NCBI RefSeq assembly: GCF_024139115.2
Contig: NC_085139.1
Coordinates: 7,597,533 to 7,661,532 of the forward strand
Length of the DNA stretch: 64,000 bases
Direction: 5' to 3'
DNA from: Armigeres subalbatus
Lineage: Eukaryota; Arthropoda; Insecta; Diptera; Culicidae
Each line of letters begins with the position of its first letter. The stretch's first letter is position 1. Under the pieces are notes generated by a model. The model was not told the DNA's origin. It searched no databases and was given only the letters and a program-made list of their open reading frames with translations. The position numbers and the translations under genes were made by a program. Shown here piece after piece: positions 43,510 to 55,400 of the stretch.

Positions 43510-44880
43510 AATAATTTGAAACAAACCGCAGGCAATTTCTACGAGTATGATATCGTACACCGGCAGTCCCCAAGGATGAGGAACGAGACTTTGTTTAGGT
43601 TTGCTACAGACCAGGAGTGCAAGAGATTTAGTGAATACATTAAAAGTCTGAACTTTTCAGATGATATCCATCTGGACTATAAGGAAATAGCAAAGGCAAC
43701 AGAGACAGATAAATGTTTGCCTAAGATCGCGGAGTTTTTACGAGAGGATGGCGACATTGACAAATGTTTCAAGGATATTTATCTCCCATCAGGACTTGGA
43801 GGAAATCAACGGATGCATCATTTTCAGGACAGATTGGTAGTTCCGGATTCTATGAAGCTGAAGATTTTGAAAATGTTGCATATGAACCATCCAGAATCAA
43901 TAAAATGAAACAGTTGGCTCTCAGAACTGTTTACTGGTTCGGATGAATGAGGACATCGAGAATTTTGTGAAAGCAGCAGAATTTGTAACGAAACTGCACT
44001 TTCTAAGAAACCATCTTATTCAAAATGGATTCAAACTAACAAACCATTTAGTAGAATAAACGCCCAATTTTACTTCAACAAGAAAGTATTTTGGTTGTGG
44101 TGAGCATGAGCATGATGACCGTGCATTTCGTAGCTGCTATTCGTGATCGATCAGAACAATCGCAATTGCACAGGGAACCAATGGATGGAAGCATGGGTTT
44201 GACCAACCTCAATGTGCACAGTCCGAGAGCTCTAGTATTTGGGAAGGTCGATAGGGCCTACGTCCTCACGGTCATCGGGATGGGAAGAATTGATAATGTA
44301 GTCACTGCCCAATGCAAGCCGAGAATCTGCACTCGCCACAAGTTCCTGCGGAATTTCACTGGAATCTGGGGCGGTTTATGGCAGAGGTTCGTCTTGGTTA
44401 ACGGTTGCCAATGATAGTAATGAAAGGGTGGTGTAGTATTCTAATTGGATGTCGAAACGAACTTTTTCGCTCATTTCGAACTCTAACGGTTACCTGCTAG
44501 AACAAATCAAGTTGTAGTTATAGGCATGGAAGATAGAAACGGTATGAAAGCCCATTTCCAGTTCTAGCGATTGCTAGAACATGAGAAATATAAGAAAAGA
44601 TACAAAGTAGGAGAATGGAACGGGCTGATTGAACCACGACCTCCTGCGTATGAGGCAGAAGCGGTAGCCGTATGACCACCAAGCCCGTTGAGAAAGTATT
44701 TTTGGTTGTGGTGGATAGTTTTACTAAGTGGATTGAGGTAGAACACATGAGAAGTGGAACAGATCATAATCAAGCTATAAATGTTATTGTTATTTTTCCT
44801 GTTTTGGACTACCAGATGTCCTTGTAACGAATGGCGGACGGATGTTCAATTCCGAAATTTTATCGATTTTTTAAAAGCAT
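43510..44880 (+). pseudogene. Ty3/gypsy pol fragment: zinc-binding linker and integrase start
   Basis: The plus frame from 43516 runs through a post-RNase-H linker to an H2C2-type integrase N-terminal domain: LKILKMLHMNHPESIK, then after a frame change LALRTVYWFG and NEDIENFVKAAEF (43855-43985). The integrase core resumes at 44698 as FLVVVDSFTKWIEVEHMRSG, with the first catalytic aspartate, then PVFGLPDVLVTNGGRMFN, where the usual second aspartate (D in DNG) reads as N. An insertion at 44103-44691 lies between them. No LTR is identifiable and later integrase is missing. Confidence 0.8.
44103..44691 (-). mobile_element. SINE-like insertion with a long target duplication, splitting the gypsy integrase
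   Basis: A repeat of about 21 bases reading GAAAGTATTTT(T)GGTTGTGGTG is present at both edges (44083-44103 and 44692-44713), consistent with LINE-machinery retroposition. The minus-strand start is tRNA-like: GGGCTTGGTGGTCATACGGC (A-box region), CGCAGGAGGTCGTGGTTCAATC (B box), at 44695-44620. The element is about 590 bases, longer than usual SINEs, so it may be composite. Its 108-codon plus frame (44091-44414) has no recognised product. Confidence 0.75.
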
Positions 44881-44899
44881 GGTATCATTTCATGTTTTT

Positions 44900-45245
44900 C
44901 AATTGGTTCCATGTGCCAATTCATGTTTTTTATCACGACGGATAATTTTGAAGAACCTTTAAAAATCTAAAACATATATTGATGAAAGTATCGTGAAAAC
45001 CCATTTAGGGTCGTTCACAAATGACGACCCATATCTCGACTTCTATAGCAGATAGAACTAAAGTTATAGCAAAAATTTTTCGTAGCAACTTTTTCTACAA
45101 CTTTCTCGAAGACACCAATGATATATCTTCACAATTGAGGACTAATCATAAAAAAGTATGGGGCTCTCCGAACTAACTTAGCCCCTAAGATTAACTTTCA
45201 AGGCCAAAACATCTTTGATCACGAATTCCTGGGTTAGAAATCATT
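44900..45245. other. Unassigned sequence
   Basis: It contains GGGTCGTTCACAAATGACGACCC (45009-45031), a perfect short hairpin. Nothing else is recognised. It could be the decayed end of the gypsy copy. Confidence 0.3.
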
Positions 45246-45249
45246 GTTA

Positions 45250-45430
45250 CTGGGACTCTGCCGCCTCGCAGCATAGTGTTCATTAGCACTTCCACAACTT
45301 TGGAGTTTCTAGCAAGGTTGAAATTTCAGCATCCGTTTATCACGAGGCTAACACGGTGATATCTTTATGCCCAGGGAAGTTTAGAAAATTTCAATCCAAA
45401 ATATCTTATACTGCGACCGGATTAGAAGCA
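45250..45430 (-). mobile_element. Feilai-like SINE body
   Basis: In reverse complement it contains AAGTTGTGGAAGTGCTAATG, AACACTATGCTGCGAGGCGG and TTCCCTGGGCATAAAGATATC, the same body as the 9910 copy and the 5684 copy. The head is degraded. Confidence 0.7.
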
Positions 45431-47590
45431 ATCTTCGGCTTGGTTTTTGTATTGTATTGTAGCCGCGCGGAAGGCAGAGAAACTGAGAAGATTTTTCAGT
45501 ATAAACCATATACTTCCACAAGATCACATCGAGTCTTAGAACATCGTTTTATGAAGCAGCCACTAGCTGAACTTTATGAGTGAAATCCTATCGACTCACG
45601 GCAAGTGACAGATACATCGTTCAAAACTTGTGATCGGGTAGATTGCACGTTCTGAACTCCTGGACGTTTTGGAGAACCAAAAGGCATGTTAAAGCTTGTT
45701 AAAGTAATGAGTGGAACTTATCGGATCAATTGATCTGCTGGAATGTTTTGATGCACAGTCTTGGTTGATTACAACCCTTTAATGTGAAATGACGTGATCT
45801 TTAGAGTGTATTACACCCAGCCCCATACTTAGTATACTAGAAAGGCAAAACCAATGCACTATTTGACTAGCCTTGACAGCAAAAAATCAAGAAAATGAAA
45901 TGCTTCGCATGCTAATAAAGCACTAATTTAGCATATTTACACCTGAAAGCATTTTCATCCGATCATTTAATTATACGCCTCAACGGTGCGGTTGGTCATG
46001 GCTCGCTTTTCCGCCCGACTGCACCGTCCGGCATTAACCACATAACTGACGTCGGTGCGGGTTGGTGCCCAAGTTCGGCACCCAAACAACAGAAAACAAA
46101 ACCAATAACCTTGACTCGAGGCGTAGAGAGAACAAAAACATTTGCGTAAACCACCACCAACGCGTCGTTGCAGCCGACTTTTCAAGATCAGCATCCATTT
46201 TGGCGGGAAATTTCGATCATCGTGTCTGAACTTGAAGCGAGGAATTAGAAATTTGAACTCGGACATGGTTCACCCGATTATTTATACAACTTGGAAGGGA
46301 TATACATGCGGAACAAGTGTTTCAACAACCTTGCCAGAATTTTTGTGCTCAATATTTTACTTTGGTGAAATTGGGTGGCGAGAATGGTCTATTTTGATTG
46401 TCCATGTACATGTGAATATACGATCACACAAACAATCGATCATTCCTCAATCTTGTTGGTCATTACGGTTATTATTCGAAAACTATTGCATCCGGTGTCC
46501 GCGACGGGGTCAACGAAACCATCAATTACGCTAATCATTCCGTAAGTGTCCACCTTTCCAACGTTGTAACGCTCACATTTATAACGATCGATACAAGCAG
46601 TAGGTGCGCCACGTACGATACTCGCTCGTTCCATGGTACGCGTGCCTAACTCGTTCACTCGTGTGAATTACAACTCCACAACCATCATGTTACGAAGCGA
46701 ATGCTGTTCAGCAATAAAATCATAGAGGCAAAACAGCTGTTACCCTGGTACTCACCGGTGGGCATCTAATCAAGTAGTGATTGAAAATGATCGATTTTTA
46801 TGTACCGTATGCACAGTATGTCGTACCCGGAATGCCTTCTCTTAGCGCTAACCTTGGTCTCACTGATCTACCGCGGAGTACGTGATCTAATTTGCGATTG
46901 ACAGACGCCTTCAAATAATCGATCGATTGTTACGCCACGAGAAGATACAGAAGTGCTTTAGAATTGGCGAGAACGACCTCGCTTTCGCTTTTGACCGATT
47001 GAAAGTTAAAGCATATTGGAAGGGTTCTCTGTGATGTTGGCGGAATGTAGCACTTTCGACCAAGGATAAAGTGCGTGACTTATGAATTTGACGATCATTA
47101 GGTACACCCTCATGTATGTTCAAACAAGATTGTGCCACCGTGAAGCTGTTTCATACAAGGCGGTAATTGAGGCGTATGCTACGCCTACAAAACCGCGAAG
47201 CATAAAATGAATGTCAAACAGATAACGAGAGAGAACAAACACCAATCGGTGATGATGAAACAAGAACTAATTATATACATAGTACAGCGTGTTACGTTAC
47301 GATAGTACAATGGCATACGATTGTGTCACACATCACACCTGTGAGAATCAGAACCAATTAGTTTGATGAACAATGCATCATAAACATCTTCAGAGTACTC
47401 GCCATTATTGAATTGAAGTGTTGAGCCGTAAGACACTTCGTTTACTGCAAGAGTTTTCACCTCGGAAAGTCAGAATGATCGTACCTAATGCATTATAGGT
47501 TTTTCTATCGGTAAGACCCGAACTTGATATTTAAAATCTGACGACTTGTTTTTTATCGTCGATCTTTATCCGAGTGTGACATTTTGTAAC
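45431..47590. other. Unassigned spacer sequence, no supported gene
   Basis: This is mixed-composition DNA with open frames up to 130 codons (46142-46534) that show no motif and are overlapped by antisense frames. ATTACACCCAGCCCCATACTTAGTATACTAG at 45810-45841 looks like a transposon terminus. A GTAAGT donor-like site occurs near 46541. Nothing else is clear. Confidence 0.3.
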
Positions 47591-47591
47591 A

Positions 47592-47923
47592 ATGTCGAAA
47601 ACCCCAGACGCGCTCAGCATAACGAACGTGAGACAAGATTCTCCGTCGTCGTCACCTACTCTGAAATGCTTGTCCACCCCAGTACGTGCCGGAACGACCT
47701 GGCTGAACTTCAATGGCTTCGGTCCAACGCAACCGCGTAGTGAAGTGATTCGATGGGAGTTCATACTCATACACGTTGGAACGACCCTGAGATTGAATAT
47801 CAATTCCTTTTCAAAAGTGTGGCAAAGCACACTTTTGCAACCATCGAGAAGTTGACATTTGAATTGAAAGGGCTGATCAACGAGAAAAAAATGGGTTCTA
47901 TACGCTATTCGTTCACATTGTGA
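47592..47923 (+). pseudogene. Candidate decayed coding sequence, unrecognised
   Basis: An ATG in good context (TAACAATGTCG) opens an 87-codon frame. Its first 55 codons look coding-like (SKTPDALSITNVRQDSPSSS, GTTWLNFNGFGP). From about 47741 a second frame, from ATG 47753 to TGA 47921, reads better: MGVHTHTRWNDPEIEYQFLF, then KHTFATIEKLTFELKGLINE. One frameshift near 47740 would join the two. I recognise no family. The coding resemblance is a judgement from composition. It could be a gene relic or a retroelement fragment. Confidence 0.3.
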
Positions 47924-48560
47924 CCTAATCTTATTGTTGGTGGCTAAATAGATTCAGAATGTTTATTACGATCGACAATGGTTCAATCACAACGATTACT
48001 AGCAATACGTAACTGGGAACTTAAAGTATTTGATAATAAGATTACACGGACTTGAAAATTAAAGGTCCAAAATGGTTGGGGTGGATTCATAAGCAGAGGC
48101 GCTTATCCAAAAACCACGGGATGAGAATCTCCTTCTAGAAGAAAGTTCGTACAAACAATAATACAATCAAGCCCTCGTTTCCCAGATTGAGCCAATAGCT
48201 ACTACATAGGGACACAGCAGATATTTCCGTCCATCGTCGCAGGAGCTTAAACCAACGAAAGCAACGTCCATTCTTGAACTCCACTATAGCAGAACGTTTC
48301 TCCTGACCTTACGATTTGGTACAGATGAGTTTGATGTCTCTTTTATTGGTTTTCGAGACTATGGCAAAAATGCTTGCCTTAATCCTTCTCATTTACGACT
48401 AAATTGATCTTTCCCGTCAGAAATTTTTATTCTGTCATTCGATTCTTTAATTAATTTAAAATCAACTTACTCAAAGAAACCAGATTTTATAACGCCTCTG
48501 TTTTAAAAATTCAAAATAAAATAATCGAAAAAGTACTATTCTAAGGCTTGACCCGTTTTT

Positions 48561-48996
48561 GCCTGTATACTAAGTATACGTAAAGGCTATATGATCGCTC
48601 CGAAACCAAACTTTTTATAGAAATCTGGGAGACCCATAGTGTTATATACCAATCGACTCAGCTCGACGAATTGAGGTGATGTCTGTTTGTGTGTATGTAT
48701 GTATGTGTGTGTGTGTGTGTGTATGTATGTGTGTGTGTATGTGTGTATGTGTACAAAATGTTGTAGACACACTTTTTGGAACTTAGCATTGGCCGAAATA
48801 CTCGCAAGGTTCATTCGACTGAGAACCCTGTCCCATTGTTTGCTATTGAAAATTGGCCAGATTGGACTATGGGATCAGAAGTTATGCCCAAAATACTATT
48901 TTCTATGTGCGAAACACGCTAAAAAACACTCACTCATATTTTTTTAGTTTTTTTGCATGAGAAAGGCACCAACACCGCTAGGTGGATTAATCAGGG
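48561..48996. mobile_element. 436-bp dispersed repeat insertion, arm-2-specific
   Basis: Arm 1 has the uninterrupted site (CCCGTTTTTTTCCTCATG, read on the minus strand near 29590). The insert starts GCCTGTATACTAAGTATACG, contains ACCAATCGACTCAGCTCGAC, a TGTGTATG microsatellite (48690-48750) and CTGTCCCATTGTTTGCTATT, and ends AGGTGGATTAATCAGGG. A T-run at each edge may be the target duplication. Partial copies are at 2846, 19205 and 61020. The outer edge carries a small TATACTAAGTATA palindrome. Confidence 0.85.
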
Positions 48997-49090
48997 TTTT
49001 TCTCATGAATGTTGCGATTTTTATTATTTTCGGCCGATATAGTGTATCGTGATTTGAAGCTTATGTGCGTAGTGAAGGAAAACTGTAAAA

Positions 49091-49260
49091 CGGGAGTTTA
49101 TCAGATGCTGATTGCGTTGGTTGGTTTCTCACCCTGTGGCAGTGAAGTCATCGACATAGTCCAGCCTTACCCAAGCACAAAATAATTTTCTTACCAGCCA
49201 TACCATAGCTAGCGTGAACGAGTTCCAATTCTTTCCCCTCGGGTGTATCGATTTAGGTAA
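49091..49260 (+). pseudogene. Arm 2 copy of the 57-codon signal-peptide ORF, broken
   Basis: This is the counterpart of 28843-29016. The first ATG context is lost (six bases missing), leaving the internal ATG at 49105, which reads MLIALVGFSPCGSEVIDIVQ. A CAA-to-TAA change at 49183 then stops the frame after 26 codons. The remaining sequence still aligns to arm 1 through TTTAGGTAAC. The other small ORF of arm 1 (29320-29502) is absent here. Confidence 0.5.
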
Positions 49261-49653
49261 CAAAAGGCTCTCCACAATACGATAAGCGCAATAAATACTT
49301 TCTAATCATGTAAATAATTTATTATGAACTAATATACCCTGGAGAGTAACCTAATTTGTGTGCTATCTTTATGTTTTACGTAAAATAAAATTTAGTAGTG
49401 ACGTTTATGTAGAGGTAGCAACGAGGTTATTTAAAAAAATGGAAATTAAAGTTAAACCAAATTTAATATTATTTAAATGTTATAAATCCTTTATATCACA
49501 AATTCTTGAACATGCGATGTATCCAAGTTATGGAAGCTCAGAGCGTATTGCGACAATTCGCCAAAATGTAGGCAATTATATTGCAACTAATGAACTTGAA
49601 GGCATTAATGGCAACAAGGTATGAATGGCATTAATGGAGTGTTAACTCATCAC

Positions 49654-50033
49654 CAGAGAATCAATTTTTTTTCTATGCGCAAGCGAAACAAGCGACAAAA
49701 GAGAACCAACGACAAAGCTTTGTTTTTGTCGGAGATAATAATGACAAAGATCCGAAAATTTTTGTCAGCAACAAAAAAAGAAGACAATTTTGTTGCTAAC
49801 TTTTTATCCCGTTATTCTGCATTATCTCTACAGCTAATTTTCGTGGAAATATTGGAGAATCCAACTATGATTACAAAATTAGCAGCGTATATCAGAGCAT
49901 GCATGGCGAATGATTCTTGTCATATTGTGTTTGGGTTCTGATCAAGGCTTGTTGCGAGGTGCGTTTGTCAGTAACAAACTCTGTTGACGACTAAGGGTAT
50001 ATTGTTAGACGTTACTCGAATATTGATTCCCTG
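49654..50033. mobile_element. 380-bp hAT MITE, arm-2-specific, 8-bp target duplication
   Basis: The ends CAGAGAATCAAT and (reverse complement) CAGGGAATCAAT match at 11 of 12 bases. CTCATCAC is duplicated at 49646-49653 and 50034-50041, and arm 1 has the single empty site near 28220. CAG[A/G]G termini and 8-bp duplications define hAT-type MITEs. The 106-codon frame across it has no transposase motif. Confidence 0.97.
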
Positions 50034-50837
50034 CTCATCACTAATGAACCATGTCTCATATGTCCATAGATATGAGTAAAAGATGTAGAATTGTTTTGAG
50101 ACAGATTTGATCGAGCGACGTGATCGTGACACGTTTTTGGCTCTTACTTTCGCAAGATTTCTTGATTCGGTCGTATTGGAGTGTGGCGCACATTGTCGCG
50201 TGCGGTATTCAGCCCCGATATGGGTACCACGTACCGCGAGTGACGACGAGGAAGCGGTAAGCAATGCAGCAAAGAAGCTGCTATCGAATAACGCCTATTA
50301 CTGCTTAAAGGATGGCGATGCTGGTGACCCGCCGGTGAAAAAGAAGAACCGGAAGACGATTGCCCAGAAGCAACACGATCAGCTTCCCGAACGTAAGGAA
50401 CGGTGACCCCCAATCTTCGTAAAAGGAGATTCGCTGAACCTGTTGCCAGCTATTCGAGACATGATCTCGAACAAGTACATCCTTGGCACTTTTCGGTTGT
50501 GCTCAGAGGGATCGAAGCTCATGGTCTCCAACAAGGCCTCATTCGATTTCGTGGTGCAGTATAAGAACAGGAAGGAATGGGAGTACTACACCACGACTTC
50601 CCAGGTACTAAACCACTGAAGGTAGTGCTACGCGGTATCGATGATATGGAGGAGCAGGGCAGAAGCAGGACTACAACCAGTAGCAGTTCACAAAATCGCG
50701 CGGCACGATAAAAAGCCATAAGTACCGTGACTAACTGTACCTCGTCCATCTCGAGCATGGATCCACCTCGCTCCAAGGATCTTTAGGCGATTAAGGCGGT
50801 CAACAGTACCGTTATCAGATGGACAAAATACAAGCCC

Positions 50838-51435
50838 GTGCATCGCGACTTCACGCATTCCATGAACTGTTTTCAGTTCGGCCACGGTACCAGAAACTGC
50901 TTCATGGCTACCCGTTGCAACGAGTGTGGCAAAAACCACAGCACGGAGGAGGGTGACCGAGCTGGACCTCAAGTGTGCCAACTGTGGAGCAAAACATCGT
51001 GCCACAACGAAGGACTGTCCCAATCGCGCCGAGTTCGTAGAGATCCGGAAGAGGGCTTCCACCGAAAATCAGCCCATGCGTCGACCAGGTCCACTCCCGG
51101 CGCTGAATGGGATTAATTTTCCGGCCATCACGCCTACCCGTCGACCGATCCCGGTCCTTCCGCCGCTGCAGCCACACAAACGGCTCGCTGCATCGGTTCC
51201 ATCCGCGGCACCCGATACCCAAGTACCATCGGCTGCCAGCCAATGGCCCCCGCTTCCTCCTCCTGGATTCCGTCGCCAGGACGAGCCCCTTCTGGTTGAA
51301 GGTGACGCACCGCTCTACACATCGGAGCAGCTTGTTCCAATTTTCACACAACTGGCATCGCGACTACGCGGGTGCAAAACACGCTTCGACCAGATCTTCA
51401 CCCTGGGCATGTTCGTCATCGAAAATGGCTGCTAG
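50838..51435 (+). pseudogene. Juan ORF1, zinc-knuckle and C-terminal part (arm 2)
   Basis: MHRDFTHSMNCFQFGHGTRN and CNECGKNHSTEE (50838-50955) continue, in the frame open from 50926, as LKCANCGAKHRATTKDC, then a proline-rich region and a C-terminal block (LVPIFTQLASRLRGC, DQIFTLGMFVIENGC) ending at TAG 51433-51435. One frameshift near 50950 separates the second and third knuckles. The 170-codon frame is longer than in arm 1. N-terminal ORF1 (50220-50403) is in another frame: ASDDEEAVSNAAKKLLSNNA. It binds retrotransposon RNA in intact family members. Confidence 0.85.
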
Positions 51436-52466
51436 GGTGGGTCTGGTCAATTGGAACGCTTGCTCACTTAAGAGCAAAACTATTGAGCTGGTTGGTTTCC
51501 TCGACGTGAGGGAGATCGACGTGGCTTTCACCACCGAAACACACCTGAAGACCGAGGTGAGCGTATATTCCGGACATCCGTGTGGTGAGAATCGATCGGC
51601 CTAACTCCAGGGAAGGAGGTGTGGCCATTGCGCTGAGAAGCAAGATCAATTGTCGTCTGCTACCAAGTCTCCAGCCGTTGGGGTAGAAGTTACTACTTCC
51701 GTCGGCGTCATCACCCTCATCGTGGCATACTGCCCAACGCAAGCCAAGGAGATCGATGGGACATCGGCCGCCCTCCGCAGAGACATCGTCAAACTAACGC
51801 GGCGCCAAGGGCAGTACATCATCGCCGGCGATCTGAATGCAAGACATCAAGCCTGGGGAAACTCAAGGAGCAATCGAAACGGCATGATATGGAGTAGCGA
51901 TCTAGAAGAAGGCCATTACACCATCTTGAACCCGGACTCACCCACCCGGTTGAGCAGATCCGGGGTACCCAGTTGTCTATCAGGAGCTGAGCTCCGATCA
52001 CTATCCGGTGGTGGCCGAAATCGGCCACTCTTCAGAAGAAACTATCATCGAGTGAACTGGCAGCGGTTCCAGCAGTGCATCGACAACACCATCGATTACG
52101 AGGTGCGTCCAGAGACGCCTGAAAGTATCGACCGCCAGCTGTGCGCCATCGAAGAGGCAATCTCGGTGGCCATAGAGCAGCATGTCCCAACGGCTAGTAA
52201 GGTAAGCACCTCCCTAACCATCGACATCCTCACCAAAGATCTCATTCGTCTTCGCAACGTGGTTCACAGACAGTATCAACGTACTGGGCTGCCTGCACTC
52301 AAAACCCGTTGCAATCGCATGACCAAAATCATCAAATCCAGAATGGTAGACCTTAGAAATAATGATTTTTCCAATAAAATCCGCGCTCTCCCAAATTGTA
52401 CAAAGCCGTTTTGGAAGTTGACAAAAAATTTGCAAACAAAGCCTCGGCCCATTCCACCCTTGATCC
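51425..52466 (+). pseudogene. Juan ORF2 5' part, endonuclease (arm 2)
   Basis: The ATG at 51425 overlaps the ORF1 stop in ATGGCTGCTAG, in the +1 frame relative to ORF1. It reads MAARVGLVNWNACSLKSKTI, then IDVAFTTETHLKTEV, giving the endonuclease N and E motifs. After a stop and frame change at about 51600, LIVAYCPTQAKE, IIAGDLNARHQAWGNSR and LNPDSPTRLSRSGV follow. A deletion of about 65 bases removes the HSTLDLFIT region present in arm 1. The long open frame 51650-52840 continues into antisense RTE sequence after 52466, so its last 120 codons are an artefact of the insertion. Confidence 0.85.
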
Positions 52467-55400
52467 TTACTTACGGATCCTGTACACCTCCGGTGGTGCA
52501 AAGGGACGACTTGAAAGATCTACATCCTGAGCGTTGCCCGGCTATCGCTTTAACCTGTTGCCAGGTTAGATTTCAGTCGACTTCTTTTATTTCTTTATTG
52601 AGGCTTCGCCGCCATGAGCCTCTGGGTCTGCCTCTGCTGCGATGTCCCGCTGGGTTCCAGTCTAATGCTTGTTTACAGATTTCGTTTCCGCCCCTACGTA
52701 GAGTGTGGCCGACCCAGCCCACTTCCGATCCCGAATTTCTGTTGCTATCGGCCTCTGGTGACAACGACGATGGAGCTCATTGTTTGAGATCCAGTTGTGA
52801 GGCCACCAGGCCCGAATTATATACCGCAGGCATCTGTTAATGAACACCTGCAGCCGTTGAGTGTTCTCCACTGATACACACCATGTTTCGCTGGCGTATA
52901 ACAGCACAGATTTCACGTTAGAGTTGAAAATTCGAATTTTGGGTGCGTTCACTTATCTGCCAGTTTTTCCAAATATTTCTTAAACTCGCAAAGGCAGCCC
53001 TTGCTTTCTTGATCCGTGCGCCTATGTCGATCTTGGTACCGCCGTCCGACGCCATTTGGCTACCAAGATATTGGAAGCTTTCAACATTCTCCACTGGTTG
53101 CCCGGCTACTGTGAAACTGGAAGGGGTCGCCGTGTTTACATCCAACGATTTGGTTTTGTTGACGTTGATGACTAAACCTGCCGAAGAGGAGCGCTCGGCA
53201 AGGTCGTTGAGCTTACTCTGCATATCAGAGCGCCGTTGCGCGAGGAGTGCAACGTCATCAGCCAATTCGAAGTCGTTTAGATGCTCCATGGTTATAGGCT
53301 GCCATAACAGCCCGCGGTTTGGTTCACGGTCAATCGCACCTACCAGAATCTCATCGATTACGATGAGGAACAGTAACAGTGGTAGAATACATCCTTGCCT
53401 CCGCCAGCTACGACCCGGATAGGGTCGGACAGAACCATTGGCAGCACTCTACACGAAAAGGCCTCGTACTGTGCTTCGATGAGGGCCGATGATTTTCTCA
53501 AGGAACTCCCTTGCGTCTCAGGGCGCCCCACATATTCTCGTGTTTGAGACGGTCAAGCTTTTCGTAGTCAATGAATACCAAAGTAAAGGGACTCTTGGAA
53601 TTCGTTGACCTGCTCCAGAATGATGCGGAGCGTGACAATATGGTCCACACAGGATCTCCAGCACGGAATCCGGCTTGCTGCCGCCGGAGAGTCGCATCGA
53701 TCTTCTCCTGAATCCGGACTAGGATAATTTTGCACAGAACTTTGAGAACGGTACACAGCAACATAATGCCTCGCCAGCTATCGCATACAGTCAGGTCAAC
53801 CTTTACTAAGATACCTTGCATCCAGTCGACCGGGAAAGTTGCGGTGTCTCAGATATTACGAAATAAACGATGCAGTAGTTGAGCGGATGTCATGGGGTCA
53901 GCTTTGAGCATCTTGGCTGATATGCGGTCGATTCGATTTCATACTTTGGATGGCTGTTTGAATCTTTAGCAGTGATGGAGCTTCGGTATTGACGCGTGTT
54001 ATACGTCGGATCCTAGGCAGATCATGCCGAGGTGGTGATGGCCTGGCTGGCACTTGAAAAAGTTGTTCGAAGTGCTCGAACCAGCGTTTCAGCTGGTCAG
54101 TTGGGTCGGTCAATAACTGATCATTCGCGTCTTTCACAGGCATCGTTGCATTCATCTTCGCCCTGCTTAAGCGTCGTGAGATATCGTAGAGGAGGCGAAT
54201 GTCCCCGGTTGCGGCGGCTCTCTCTCCTTCGTCGGCCAGAGGTCTGCCCACCCTCGCTTGTCCCGTCGACATGAGCGTTTTACTTCCTTCTCAAGAGCCG
54301 CGTATCGTTGGCGGGCTAAAACTTTGGCTCCTCTGGTTTTGATCGCTCTATCGCGGCTTTGGCGCTCTTCGTTCCTCTATCTGCCTCCAGGTCTCATCGG
54401 TGATCCATTGTTTTCTCTGGGTGCGTAGTTCGCCCAGATTGTTCTCGCTGATGGCGATGAAGGCATTCTTGATGGCGGTCCATTGGTCTTCCACGCTGCC
54501 ACCTTCCGGAATATCTGCAGCACGCGTCTCCAGTTCTTCAACGAAGGACCGTTTCACCGTGGCATCTTCCAGTCGGCGTGTGTTGAATCGTCGTCCAACT
54601 CTTTCCTCCTGCCGACGAATCCGCGCAATGCACAGGCGTATTTCGCCGATGAGGAGGTGATGATCAGACGCGATATCGGCACTACGTTTATTCCGTACAC
54701 CAAGAAGATTCCATTTCTATTTTCGGCTGATGCAGATATGATGGATTTGATTTTCTGTAAAGCCGTCACGGGAGACCCACGTGACCTTGTGAACCGGTCG
54801 ATGAGGAAGAGCGATCCCCCGATCACCATGTCGTTATTACCACAAAATTCTGCGAACAGCTCTCCGTTTACGCTCATTTCTCCGAGACCATGGCGTCCCA
54901 TAATGCGCTCATGGTTCGAGTTATCGGATCCGATCTTCGCATTGAAGTCGCCCAAACAGATCTTGATATCACCCTTCGGAATTTTATCTACGACGGCATT
55001 GAGTTGACTGTAAAAGTTCTCTTTGTCTTGCAGATCGGCAGCATCGGTTGGCGCATAACATTGGATTATAGTAAGGTTTCGGACCCGTGTTCTAAATCTG
55101 GCAACGATTATCCTTTCACTTAAAGGTTCCCACTTCATAAGCGCAGAGTGTGCCTGAGCGCTTAGTAGGAAGCCAACTCCGCGTTGCCGCGATTCACCTC
55201 GTAAACCAGAGTATAGCAGAACTTGTCCCGACGACGTTCTGTGTTCTCCAAAGTTTGGCCAACGGACTTCCTCAGTCCCAGGATCTCAAGCTTCATGCGG
55301 CGTGCCTCATTGGCAAGTTGTGCCAATTTACCCTGCTGGGCTAGGGTTAAAACGTTCCATGTTCCTATTCGTGTCCGTTGTTTCGCGCTAAGAGTCGTCG

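Noticed and set aside
44620..44695. Possible tRNA gene on the minus strand
   Set aside because: A- and B-box-like sequences are present, but the arms do not pair as a cloverleaf and it is the head of a retroposed element with a target duplication.
48687..48947. Cys/Val-rich ORF (MCVCMYVCVCV)
   Set aside because: It is translation of the TGTGTATG microsatellite inside the arm-2-specific repeat.
51650..52840. 396-codon open frame, the longest in the window
   Set aside because: The first part is Juan endonuclease. From 52467 it reads antisense RTE sequence. It is a chance fusion made by the insertion.
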